A stretch of DNA of 27,383 nucleotides, from the NCBI GenBank assembly GCA_000433175.1, contig HF986684.1, positions 1 through 27,383 of the forward strand, given 5' to 3'. The notes under the pieces were generated by a model. The model was not told where the DNA came from. It saw only the letters and a program-made list of their open reading frames with translations, and did not search any database. This stretch comes from Prevotella sp. CAG:1058. GTDB lineage: Bacteria; Bacteroidota; Bacteroidia; Bacteroidales; Bacteroidaceae. The translations under genes were made by a program, and so were the position numbers. Each line of letters begins with the position of its first letter. Positions within the stretch are counted from its first letter, which is position 1. Below are positions 15,339 to 22,807 of the stretch, one piece after another.

Positions 15339-17153
15339 TCAATTGAGCTCTAGTCCGAGCATTTCGCTCAATTTCTCGAACGCCTTGTTGTTAGCCTTCA
15401 ACTCGTCAAAGCGTTCGCGGTTCGTAAGAATGCGCTTTACCTCTCCAGGCTGCGCCAGACGGACGTCAAGACTGAGGGCGCTGTTTCTCAATGCCTGTAC
15501 AAGTGTATTGCGTATGCGTCCCTTTATCTTAACAATGTCGTCGAAGAGTATCTGGTTGTCGACAACCACCTCGACATGGGGAAATTCGGTTATTGAAGGA
15601 ACGATGTTCTTCAGCCTTGAGGCAATGCCCGTCATCTGCTGCGGCATGCGGTTGCACATGGCTAACCACTGCGTCATCAGCTGTTCTTCGGTAAACTCAT
15701 TCCGGTCGCCCGTATCCTTTACTTCGTCAACCGTTATTCCGATATCATTACGGTCCTCGCTTTTACGCTTCAGGTTTTCAAAAGTCTTACCTATTTTACC
15801 GAGTTTCAGCCCTTTAAGGCCAACAGGCTTCGCCTCGGACGGATGCGGTTCGTCCACAGATGCGCCGACACCGGCACCGGCGTTTGCCCCGTCAATATTA
15901 CTATCAACGGTGTTAACCGGCACCGCCTTGCCAACGCCAATACGGGTCTCAGCCTCGGCCACCTGCATAGCCTCCTTCTTCGGCTGAGAACTCCTTAATC
16001 TTTTGAACAGGGATTTCAGTCTCTTAGGGCCGCGCCCCGACGCCGCCCCTTCGTCGTCCGGCTGCGTTATCTGCGATATTTCTATCAGCGTAAGCTCCAC
16101 CAGCAGACGCTTGTTGCCGCTCTGGCGGTAGTTTATGTCGCAGTCGTTCATTATCTTCAATGCCTTGTAAAGGAAGTTTGCCGGACAACGGCTTGCCTGC
16201 TCCTTGTAACGCGCCGCCTGGCGCTCACTGGTCTGGAGCAAAGGCAGGGTCTGCTCGTCCTTAGCCATGAGCACGTTCCTTACGTGTACGGCAAGCCCGC
16301 TTATAAGGTGGGAGCCGTCGAAGCCCTTGTTTATTATATTGTTAAGCAGCACCATCACGTCTGCCGACTTGTTTGCCAGACAAAGGTCGATGATGTTGAA
16401 ATAGTTGTCGGCGTCAAGCACGTTCAGGTCTTCTATGACCTTCTGGTACGTGATGTCGCCCTGGCAGAAGCTGGCTGCCTGGTCAAACACGGACAAGGCG
16501 TCGCGCATACCTCCGTCAGCCTTCTCGGCTATTACGTTGAGCGCCTCCTCCTCGTAAGTTATGCCTTCCTTTTCAGCAACCATCTTCAGCTGCTTAACTA
16601 TGTTGGGCACGGTCATGCGCTCGAAATCGTAAATCTGGCAACGCGATATTATGGTCGGCAGAATCTTGTGCTTCTCTGTCGTGGCAAGTATGAAGACAAC
16701 ATGCGAAGGCGGCTCCTCAAGCGTTTTCAGGAATGCGTTGAACGCAGCCGTCGACAGCATGTGCACTTCGTCGATGATGAACACCTTGTACTTGCCGACC
16801 TGCGGCGGTATGCGCGTCTGCTCCATAAGCGCCTTGATGTTCTCGACCGAGTTGTTGCTGGCGGCGTCAAGCTCGAATATGTTGTAAGAGCGTCCTTCGT
16901 TGAATGCCTTGCAACTCTCGCACTCGTTGCAGGCCTCGCCAGCCTCCGTAGGATGCTGGCAGTTGATGGCTTTTGCGAAAATACGCGCACAGGTTGTCTT
17001 GCCGACTCCGCGCGGTCCGCAGAACAGGTAAGCATGAGCCAGCTTGCCGCTCTTGACGGCGTTCTTCAGCGTGGTGGTCAAGGCCTCCTGCCCTACTACC
17101 GTATCAAACGACATCGGGCGGTACTTTCGCGCCGAAACGATATATTCTTTCAT
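15339..17153 (-). CDS. dnaX: DNA polymerase III subunit gamma/tau
   Basis: 604 residues; the clamp-loader ATPase that loads the sliding clamp at the replication fork. Seen: N-terminal VSARKYRPMSFDTVVGQE, Walker A GPRGVGKTT (46-54), zinc-binding cysteines C65, C75, C78 and C81, Walker B IIDEVH (126-131), and sensor SRC (170-172). The AAA+ and lid domains run to about residue 360. Then comes a basic and glycine/alanine-rich linker (about 375-470) and a C-terminal helical domain (about 500-604) of the tau type. I found no A-rich slippery stretch for a gamma-producing frameshift. Start ATG 17153 keeps the conserved YRP motif; the next Met would remove it. The promoter box is only 8 bp upstream of the ATG. 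Confidence 0.95.
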   Translation of the reverse strand: MKEYIVSARKYRPMSFDTVVGQEALTTTLKNAVKSGKLAHAYLFCGPRGVGKTTCARIFAKAINCQHPTEAGEACNECESCKAFNEGRSYNIFELDAASNNSVENIKALMEQTRIPPQVGKYKVFIIDEVHMLSTAAFNAFLKTLEEPPSHVVFILATTEKHKILPTIISRCQIYDFERMTVPNIVKQLKMVAEKEGITYEEEALNVIAEKADGGMRDALSVFDQAASFCQGDITYQKVIEDLNVLDADNYFNIIDLCLANKSADVMVLLNNIINKGFDGSHLISGLAVHVRNVLMAKDEQTLPLLQTSERQAARYKEQASRCPANFLYKALKIMNDCDINYRQSGNKRLLVELTLIEISQITQPDDEGAASGRGPKRLKSLFKRLRSSQPKKEAMQVAEAETRIGVGKAVPVNTVDSNIDGANAGAGVGASVDEPHPSEAKPVGLKGLKLGKIGKTFENLKRKSEDRNDIGITVDEVKDTGDRNEFTEEQLMTQWLAMCNRMPQQMTGIASRLKNIVPSITEFPHVEVVVDNQILFDDIVKIKGRIRNTLVQALRNSALSLDVRLAQPGEVKRILTNRERFDELKANNKAFEKLSEMLGLELN

Positions 17154-17161
17154 AGTACGTG

Positions 17162-17169
17162 CAAAGTTA
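17162..17169 (-). promoter_or_regulatory. -7 box of dnaX, immediately next to the start codon
   Basis: Minus-strand TAACTTTG matches TAnnTTTG and is separated from the dnaX ATG by only 8 nt. If used, transcription would start at or within a few bases of the ATG. No clear TTTG is seen at -33. Confidence 0.5.
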
Positions 17170-17660
17170 ATCGTTTTATTTGAAAATTAAGAATAAAGAA
17201 GTGAGAAACGTGGCCGGACATCAGGCTATTTGTTAAAACAGCCGCCTGCGGCATGGTCTGAATGCAGAAGAATACACACCAAACCAATACCTGAAAAGAT
17301 GTAAGAAAACAAGCTGAAACGGATGCAGAACCAAGAGGTGGCCTTTCAGGCTGTAAAAGGTTACATATCAGGACGCAAAAGGTGGCCTTTTGCAATGCAA
17401 AAAGCCACCTTTTACAAGCACGGTGTGCAGACGTCTGCAAGTTGTTGGGATACAAGCTGTTACATTAAGCATAAATTTTATGGTGGCACGGCACACACAT
17501 TCCGCCGGCAGGCATGTCCGGCAGTCGGTACTCCCATTTGCCACAACAGGCCAATGGTTGTATGAAGAAGTCTGTTTAGCCGGCAGATTATCCCAGCACT
17601 ATCATGCCCGAGCCTGCCGGTAGGTTAATGATTGTTTTATGAATTAACACTGCCGCACTG
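17170..17660. other. Divergent intergenic region between dnaX and the GSCFA gene
   Basis: About 0.5 kb without a supported gene; the short + strand frames have no recognisable features. It holds palindromic array 2 (17333-17412) and a distant inverted repeat CCGGCAGGC (17505-17513) with GCCTGCCGG (17612-17620). Confidence 0.6.
17333..17412. repeat. Palindromic array 2: four units at exact 22-bp period, related to array 1
   Basis: Units start at 17333, 17355, 17377 and 17399: AAGAGGTGGCCTTT, AAAAGGTTACATAT, AAAAGGTGGCCTTT and AAAAAGCCACCTTT. The 8-nt spacers are caggctgt, caggacgc and tgcaatgc. Its first three units and spacers align with units 2-4 of array 1 (gaggctgt/caggctgt, cagacgcc/caggacgc, then a shared TTTTGCAA). 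The last two units form a 17-bp stem (17377-17393 with 17397-17413, one mismatch) around three bases. Unit 2 has a damaged right arm. Confidence 0.9.
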
Positions 17661-17690
17661 CCTGTTTCTTACCAAAAGTACGTATATTTG
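17661..17690 (+). promoter_or_regulatory. Promoter of the GSCFA gene
   Basis: TATATTTG (17683-17690) fits TAnnTTTG; a weak CCTG lies 18 bp upstream in the -33 position. The leader to ATG 17720 is about 20-25 nt. Confidence 0.55.
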
Positions 17691-17719
17691 CAATACAGAA
17701 AACACTTAACGGTAACGAA

Positions 17720-18523
17720 ATGCAGTTCAGAACGAAAGTAACAATTGACACACCGGACTTTAAGATAGGGCCTTGCGAGGAAATGCTGTTCGTAGGCTCG
17801 TGCTTCGCCGACAACATAGGCAAAAGGTTCAAGGAAGAAAAATTCAGGGCAACGGTCAACCCGTACGGCGTGATGTACAATCCGGCGAGCATTCTGCACA
17901 CGGTAAGACGGTGCGGCGAAGCTCCGCGCACGGCCTTGTTCACATTAGGCACCAACCATGTGTACATACTGAACGAGACGGGCGAAATCGTAGACAACTG
18001 CGCCAAACGCCCGCAACGGTTGTTCACCGAACGCGAACTTTCGGTCGACGAGTGCTTCGGCTACCTGCTCGAAGCCGTCGACATACTCGCAGCAAGGCGC
18101 CGTGACGTGAAGGTAATAGTGACGGTAAGCCCGATACGCTACGCCAAATACGGCTACCACGGCAGCGCCCTGTCTAAGGCGGTGCTGCTGCTTGCCGCCG
18201 ACAAGCTGGTAAAAGAACGCCCCGGAACGGCGAGTTATTTCCCTGCATACGAGATTGTCAACGACGAACTGCGCGACTACCGCTTTTACGCTCCCGACAT
18301 GCTGCACCCTTCGGCACAGGCTGTGGAATACATTTGGGAAGTCTTCTCAGAAGCTTATTTCTCCGACGAGGCTAAACGATTCGTCGAGGAATGGCGGCCG
18401 CTGAAGGAGGCGCTGGGGCATAAGCCGTTCCATCCAGAGTCTGCCGAACATCGTGAATTTATGAATAAAACAATGTTAAAAGTTAAGGAGTTTTCAAAAA
18501 AATATCCGAACTTTGTACTTTAG
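17720..18523 (+). CDS. GSCFA domain protein (SGNH-hydrolase-like)
   Basis: 267 residues, the size of a stand-alone GSCFA (PF08885) protein. The name-giving block FVGSCFADNIG is at residues 24-34; other conserved blocks are NPYGVMYNPASI, VTVSPIRY and APDMLHPS. The GS(C) motif plus D193 and H196 in DMLHPS resemble blocks I and V of SGNH esterases and acyltransferases, so a Ser/Asp/His hydrolase is plausible but unproven. No signal peptide or membrane span is seen; it appears cytoplasmic. It lies 99 bp upstream of murF-alr on the same strand with no strong terminator between, which hints at a link with cell-envelope metabolism. The substrate is unknown. Confidence 0.88.
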   Translation: MQFRTKVTIDTPDFKIGPCEEMLFVGSCFADNIGKRFKEEKFRATVNPYGVMYNPASILHTVRRCGEAPRTALFTLGTNHVYILNETGEIVDNCAKRPQRLFTERELSVDECFGYLLEAVDILAARRRDVKVIVTVSPIRYAKYGYHGSALSKAVLLLAADKLVKERPGTASYFPAYEIVNDELRDYRFYAPDMLHPSAQAVEYIWEVFSEAYFSDEAKRFVEEWRPLKEALGHKPFHPESAEHREFMNKTMLKVKEFSKKYPNFVL

Positions 18524-18561
18524 AAAAGTTGGAAAAGTAATTTAAGGTAAGAATTTTGAGC

Positions 18562-18580
18562 AGCAAGGCACGGCCTTGCT
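18562..18580 (+). other. Perfect 8-bp hairpin between GSCFA gene and murF-alr
   Basis: AGCAAGGC (18562-18569), a 3-nt loop, then GCCTTGCT (18573-18580). No T-run follows, so it is not a standard terminator. It may be a weak attenuator or processing site in the leader of murF-alr. Confidence 0.5.
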
Positions 18581-18622
18581 TCACCTTGACAATACCTAAC
18601 TGCTTTAAATAGTTGGTTTTAT

Positions 18623-21097
18623 ATGTCCTACACTATTGAAAAAGTCACCACACTGATAGGCGCGCGCCGCTACGGCACGGCCGAAGGTAACATACGCTGG
18701 CTGCTGACAGACAGCCGCAGCGTGTGCTTCCCCGAAGAAACATTGTTTTTCGCGATACGCTCCGAACGCAACGACGGTCACAAATACATCGCCGACCTGT
18801 ACCGCAGGGGAGTAAGAAACTTCGTTGTCGAACAACTCCCCGGCGAGTACGACACGGCATACGCAGACGCTAACTTCCTGAAGGTGCCACACTCCGTGAA
18901 GGCACTGCAACGCCTTGCCGAACGCCACCGCGACGAATTCGACATACCCATTGTCGGCATAACAGGCAGCAACGGCAAGACCGTTGTAAAGGAATGGCTG
19001 TACCAGTTGCTCTCACCGTCGATGATAGTGACACGCAGCCCGCGCAGCTACAACTCGCAGATAGGCGTGCCGCTTTCTGTCTGGCTGTTGGACGAACACA
19101 GCCAGGTCGGAGTGTTCGAGGCCGGCATCAGCCAGAAAGACGAAATGCCTGCGCTACGCGACATCATACAGCCCACGGTAGGCGTGCTGACAAACCTCGG
19201 CACTGCACACCAGGAAAACTTCGCATCCCTGGAAGAGAAATGCACGGAGAAGCTCATACTTTTCCATGACACACAGGCCATAGTGTACCCCTGGGACGAC
19301 GAGATTGTAAGAAGTTGCGTCGAAAAGCTCGACTATAAAGGCCAACGGATAGCATGGTCGACGAAAGACAATGCTGCCAGGATGTTTGTGAAATCTGTCG
19401 TGAAGGAGAACCTGTCGACCACTGTCAACTATGTATTCGACGGCGTGGAAGGCTGCTATACGCTACCGTTCATCGACGAAGCGTCAATATCAAACTCCAT
19501 CGTCTGCGCTGCAATAGCCCTTTATCTCGGACTGACAACCGAGCAGGTTGCGGCACGCATGGCAAACGTAGAGCCTGTGGCCATGCGCCTCGAAGTAAAG
19601 CAGGGACAGCACGGATGCACGCTTGTGAACGACTCGTACAACTCTGACGTCAACTCGCTCGACATCGCGCTCGACTTCATGAGCCGTCGACCCGACCATG
19701 CCGGACGCAAGCGCACCCTGATACTGAGCGACATCTACCAAAGCGGAAAAAGCGGAGAGGCATTATATAAAGAGGTGTCAGACTTGGCTAAAAAGCGCGG
19801 TGTACAGAAATTTATCGGCATAGGACCTGAAATAAGCGCCCATGCGGATGTAATAGACATACCCGAAAAATATTTCTTTGCCGACTGCCACGAGTTCATA
19901 GCCAACAGCGTATTCACATCATTGCACGACGAAGTGATACTGCTTAAAGGCGCACGCAAGTTCAGTTTCGACCGTCTGACAGAGCTTTTAGAGCAGAAGG
20001 TACACGAAACAATACTTGAGGTTAACCTCAGTGCAGTGGTGAAGAACCTCAATTACTACCGCTCGTTCATGAAGCCGACGACGAAGATAGTGTGCATGGT
20101 GAAGGCCGACGCATACGGAGCAGGTGCCGTAGAAGTGGCAAAGACATTGCAAGACCACCGCGTTGACTACCTGGCAGTAGCCGTGGCAGACGAGGGAGTG
20201 ACGCTAAGGAAGAACGGCATAACGTCGAACATTATGATAATGAACCCTGAAATGACGGCTTTCAAGACAATGTTCGACTACGACCTTGAACCCGAAGTCT
20301 ACAGCTTCCGCCTGCTCGACGCCCTCGTCAAGGCTGCACGCAAGGAAGGCATAACGGGCTACCCCGTACACATTAAGCTCGACACAGGCATGCACCGCCT
20401 CGGATTCAATCCACAAACAGACATGGACGAGCTGATAAAACGGCTGAAACAGCAGAACGCAATAATACCGCGTTCGGTATTCTCACACTTCGTCGGCTCC
20501 GACAGCGACGACTTCGACAACTTCTCCGAACGGCAGTTTGCCCTGTTCAAGAAGGGCAGCGAAAAGCTACAATCGGCATTCAGCCACAAGATAATACGCC
20601 ACATGGACAATTCTGCCGGCATCGAACACTTCCCCGAACGCCAGCTCGACATGTGCCGCCTTGGACTGGGACTGTACGGAATAGACAGCCGCGACAACTC
20701 AGTGATAAACAACGTTTGCACACTGAAGACCACCATACTGCAGATACACGCCGTGCCTAAAGAAGAAACCGTAGGTTACAGCAGGAAAGGCAAATTGACA
20801 CGCGACAGCCTGATTGGCGCAATACCCATCGGATATGCCGACGGCTTGAACCGCTTGCTGGGCTGCGGCCGCTGCTATTGCCTGGTAAACGGCAAAAAGG
20901 CTCCTTACGTAGGCAACATCTGCATGGACGTGGCAATGATCGACCTAACAGACATAGACTGCAAAGAAGGCGACACCGTGGAAATATTCGGCGACGATTT
21001 GCCCGTCACAGTGCTTTCAGACGTAATGGGCACAATACCTTACGAGGTGCTGACAAGCATCAGCAACCGTGTAAAACGGGTCTACTTCCAAGACTAA
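18623..21097 (+). CDS. Bifunctional UDP-N-acetylmuramoyl-tripeptide:D-Ala-D-Ala ligase / alanine racemase
   Basis: 824 residues joining two cytoplasmic peptidoglycan-precursor enzymes. Residues 1-455 are MurF: ATP loop GITGSNGKT (112-120), SYNSQIGVPLS, GVFEAGISQKDEM, NLGTAHQENF and NDSYNSD (336-342). Residues about 462-824 are a fold-type III alanine racemase: PLP lysine K494 in MVKADAYGAGA, HIKLDTGMHRLGF, SHFVGSD, catalytic Tyr Y719 in VGYSRKG, IPIGYADGLNR and VGNICMDVAMIDLTD. Alr makes D-alanine, needed for the D-Ala-D-Ala that MurF attaches, so the fusion couples supply and use. This murF-alr fusion is known in Bacteroidetes. All key residues are present. A terminator follows. Confidence 0.95.
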   Translation: MSYTIEKVTTLIGARRYGTAEGNIRWLLTDSRSVCFPEETLFFAIRSERNDGHKYIADLYRRGVRNFVVEQLPGEYDTAYADANFLKVPHSVKALQRLAERHRDEFDIPIVGITGSNGKTVVKEWLYQLLSPSMIVTRSPRSYNSQIGVPLSVWLLDEHSQVGVFEAGISQKDEMPALRDIIQPTVGVLTNLGTAHQENFASLEEKCTEKLILFHDTQAIVYPWDDEIVRSCVEKLDYKGQRIAWSTKDNAARMFVKSVVKENLSTTVNYVFDGVEGCYTLPFIDEASISNSIVCAAIALYLGLTTEQVAARMANVEPVAMRLEVKQGQHGCTLVNDSYNSDVNSLDIALDFMSRRPDHAGRKRTLILSDIYQSGKSGEALYKEVSDLAKKRGVQKFIGIGPEISAHADVIDIPEKYFFADCHEFIANSVFTSLHDEVILLKGARKFSFDRLTELLEQKVHETILEVNLSAVVKNLNYYRSFMKPTTKIVCMVKADAYGAGAVEVAKTLQDHRVDYLAVAVADEGVTLRKNGITSNIMIMNPEMTAFKTMFDYDLEPEVYSFRLLDALVKAARKEGITGYPVHIKLDTGMHRLGFNPQTDMDELIKRLKQQNAIIPRSVFSHFVGSDSDDFDNFSERQFALFKKGSEKLQSAFSHKIIRHMDNSAGIEHFPERQLDMCRLGLGLYGIDSRDNSVINNVCTLKTTILQIHAVPKEETVGYSRKGKLTRDSLIGAIPIGYADGLNRLLGCGRCYCLVNGKKAPYVGNICMDVAMIDLTDIDCKEGDTVEIFGDDLPVTVLSDVMGTIPYEVLTSISNRVKRVYFQD

Positions 21098-21105
21098 CTG
21101 ATAAA

Positions 21106-21140
21106 GGAGCCAAGAAACAATAAATACGTTTCTTGGCTCC
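21106..21140 (+). terminator. Terminator hairpin after murF-alr
   Basis: GGAGCCAAGAAAC (21106-21118) pairs perfectly with 21128-21140 around a 9-nt loop, 9 bp after the stop codon. The following sequence is only moderately T-rich (AATCTTGTTATT). Confidence 0.75.
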
Positions 21141-21197
21141 AATCTTGTTATTAAGCTATTTTAACGAGCTTGTATGTTTTTTTTAATGAAAAAACAG

Positions 21198-21205
21198 TAA
21201 CTTTG
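21198..21205 (+). promoter_or_regulatory. -7 box of the MFS transporter gene
   Basis: TAACTTTG fits TAnnTTTG, 46 bp upstream of ATG 21252. The -33 region is T-rich without a clean TTTG at the right distance. Confidence 0.5.
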
Positions 21206-21251
21206 CGCAAACTTACTTTTAAACAGATACTATTAATCAAATTATCAAATA

Positions 21252-22703
21252 ATGAATCCGATTCAAACTACTAAAATGACCAACTTCCGTTGGGTCATTT
21301 GTGCGTTGCTTTTCTGCGCTACGACGGTGAACTACCTTGACAGGCAGGTTCTCTCGCTTACGTGGAAAGACTTTATTGCACCTGAGTTCCACTGGAATGA
21401 TGCCCATTACGGCATGATTACCGGTTTCTTCTCTGTGTTTTATGCGGTAGCTTGCTTGTTCGCAGGTAAATTCGTCGACTGGATGGGCATAAAGAAAGGT
21501 TATCTTTGGGCCATCTTCATCTGGTCGTTGGGCGCATGTTTGCATGCCGGTTGCGGCTGGGTTACAATGGAAATCGAAGGACTCGACTCTGTCGCCGCCC
21601 TCCGTGCAGTTGAGGCTGGAAGCGCAATGGCTGTCGCAATCGCTACGCTTAGCGTGTGGTTGTTCCTCGTATGCCGTGCAATCCTGGCATTGGGTGAAGC
21701 CGGGAACTTCCCTGCAGCCATAAAGGTTACTGCTGAATACTTCCCGAAAAAAGACCGTGCCTTCGCCACGTCAATCTTCAATTCAGGCGCATCTGTCGGC
21801 GCTTTGGCAGCTCCGTTGACCATTCCTATCCTCGCAAAGCATTTCGGTTGGGAGATGGCTTTCATCATCATCGGTGCCATTGGTTTCGTATGGATGTTCT
21901 TCTGGGCTCACCTTTATGAAAAGCCAGAAAACTCAAAACACGTGAACAATGCAGAGCTTATCTACATCAACCAGGACGAGGAAGAAGAAAACAAGCCTGC
22001 AGAAGCTGCAAAAGAAGAAAAGACAATTCCTTTTATACAGTGCTTCAAATACAAGCAGACATGGTCGTTCGTTGTAGGTAAATTCTTCACAGACGGTGTT
22101 TGGTGGTTCTATCTGTTCTGGGCTCCGGCTTATTTCTCAGACCAGTTCGGTTACGAGTCATCATCAACCATGGGCATGGCGCTTATCTTCGTGCTTTACC
22201 TCATTGTTACAGTGCTGTCAATCTACGGCGGTTACCTGCCCAAACTCTTTGTAGAGAAGAAAGGCATGGGCCCGTATGCAGGTCGTATGCTCGCAATGCT
22301 TATCTTCGCATTCTTCCCATTGTTCGCATTGTTTGCCCAGCCGTTAGGAAACAGCTCTGTATGGTTCCCGGCAATAATAATAGGTCTTGCCGGCGCAGGA
22401 CACCAGGCTTGGTCAGCAAACTTGTTCTCAACCATCGGCGACATGTTCCCGAAATCAACAATCGCAACTATCACTGGTATCGGTGCCATGGCCGGAGGTA
22501 TAGGCTCACTGCTCATCAACCTCGGCGCAGGTGAACTCTTCACATACGCTGAAAACGCAGGTACAGCATTTACATTCCTCGGTTTTGAAGGCAAGCCGGC
22601 AGGCTATATGATAATCTTCTGCATCTGTGCTGTTGCCTATTTGCTGGCATGGGTTATCATGAAGGCCCTCGTACCTAAGTACAAGCCTATTGTTGTAGAA
22701 TAA
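21252..22703 (+). CDS. MFS transporter, hexuronate (ExuT)-type anion:cation symporter family
   Basis: 483 residues, about 12 membrane spans, inner membrane. NYLDRQVLSLTWKDF (27-41) after helix 1 and GKFVDWMGIKKGY (72-84, the MFS motif A region) are typical of the ACS family, which includes ExuT galacturonate/glucuronate importers. ALGEAGNFPAAIKVTAEYFP (146-165) is another family block. A very acidic cytoplasmic loop (about 241-257, DEEEENK and following) separates the two halves. The substrate is inferred from family only; hexonates or related sugar acids are alternatives. It stands alone between two terminators, with no uronate catabolic gene adjacent. Codon choice differs from its neighbours, with more GGT, GCT, CTT and ATC and fewer ATA codons. 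Confidence 0.82.
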   Translation: MNPIQTTKMTNFRWVICALLFCATTVNYLDRQVLSLTWKDFIAPEFHWNDAHYGMITGFFSVFYAVACLFAGKFVDWMGIKKGYLWAIFIWSLGACLHAGCGWVTMEIEGLDSVAALRAVEAGSAMAVAIATLSVWLFLVCRAILALGEAGNFPAAIKVTAEYFPKKDRAFATSIFNSGASVGALAAPLTIPILAKHFGWEMAFIIIGAIGFVWMFFWAHLYEKPENSKHVNNAELIYINQDEEEENKPAEAAKEEKTIPFIQCFKYKQTWSFVVGKFFTDGVWWFYLFWAPAYFSDQFGYESSSTMGMALIFVLYLIVTVLSIYGGYLPKLFVEKKGMGPYAGRMLAMLIFAFFPLFALFAQPLGNSSVWFPAIIIGLAGAGHQAWSANLFSTIGDMFPKSTIATITGIGAMAGGIGSLLINLGAGELFTYAENAGTAFTFLGFEGKPAGYMIIFCICAVAYLLAWVIMKALVPKYKPIVVE

Positions 22704-22728
22704 TAAGAACTGAATTTAATAAGCATAA

Positions 22729-22774
22729 AATAAGAAGGATGCTCCCTGATTTGGGAGCATCCTTCTTATTATTT
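22729..22774. terminator. Strong bidirectional terminator between the MFS gene and the convergent membrane-protein gene
   Basis: An 18-bp perfect stem: 22729-22746 (core AAGAAGGATGCTCCC) with 22753-22770 around the 6-nt loop TGATTT. T-rich tails follow on both strands, and the flanking genes converge. Confidence 0.9.
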
Positions 22775-22807
22775 CCATATCGTCGAACACAAAACAAGTA
22801 GAACGAT

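Noticed and set aside
15339..17153. Programmed -1 frameshift in dnaX giving a gamma product
   Set aside because: No slippery A-run of the E. coli type followed by a stem was found in the linker; the reading frame continues cleanly to a tau-length product.
16284..17183. 299-residue + strand frame opposite dnaX
   Set aside because: Antisense of well-conserved dnaX codons, with no recognisable domain; also runs over the dnaX promoter.
17505..17620. Inverted repeat CCGGCAGGC/GCCTGCCGG between dnaX and the GSCFA gene
   Set aside because: Nine bases over 98 nt of spacing in GC-rich words is weak and not linked to a T-run or promoter, so I give it no function.
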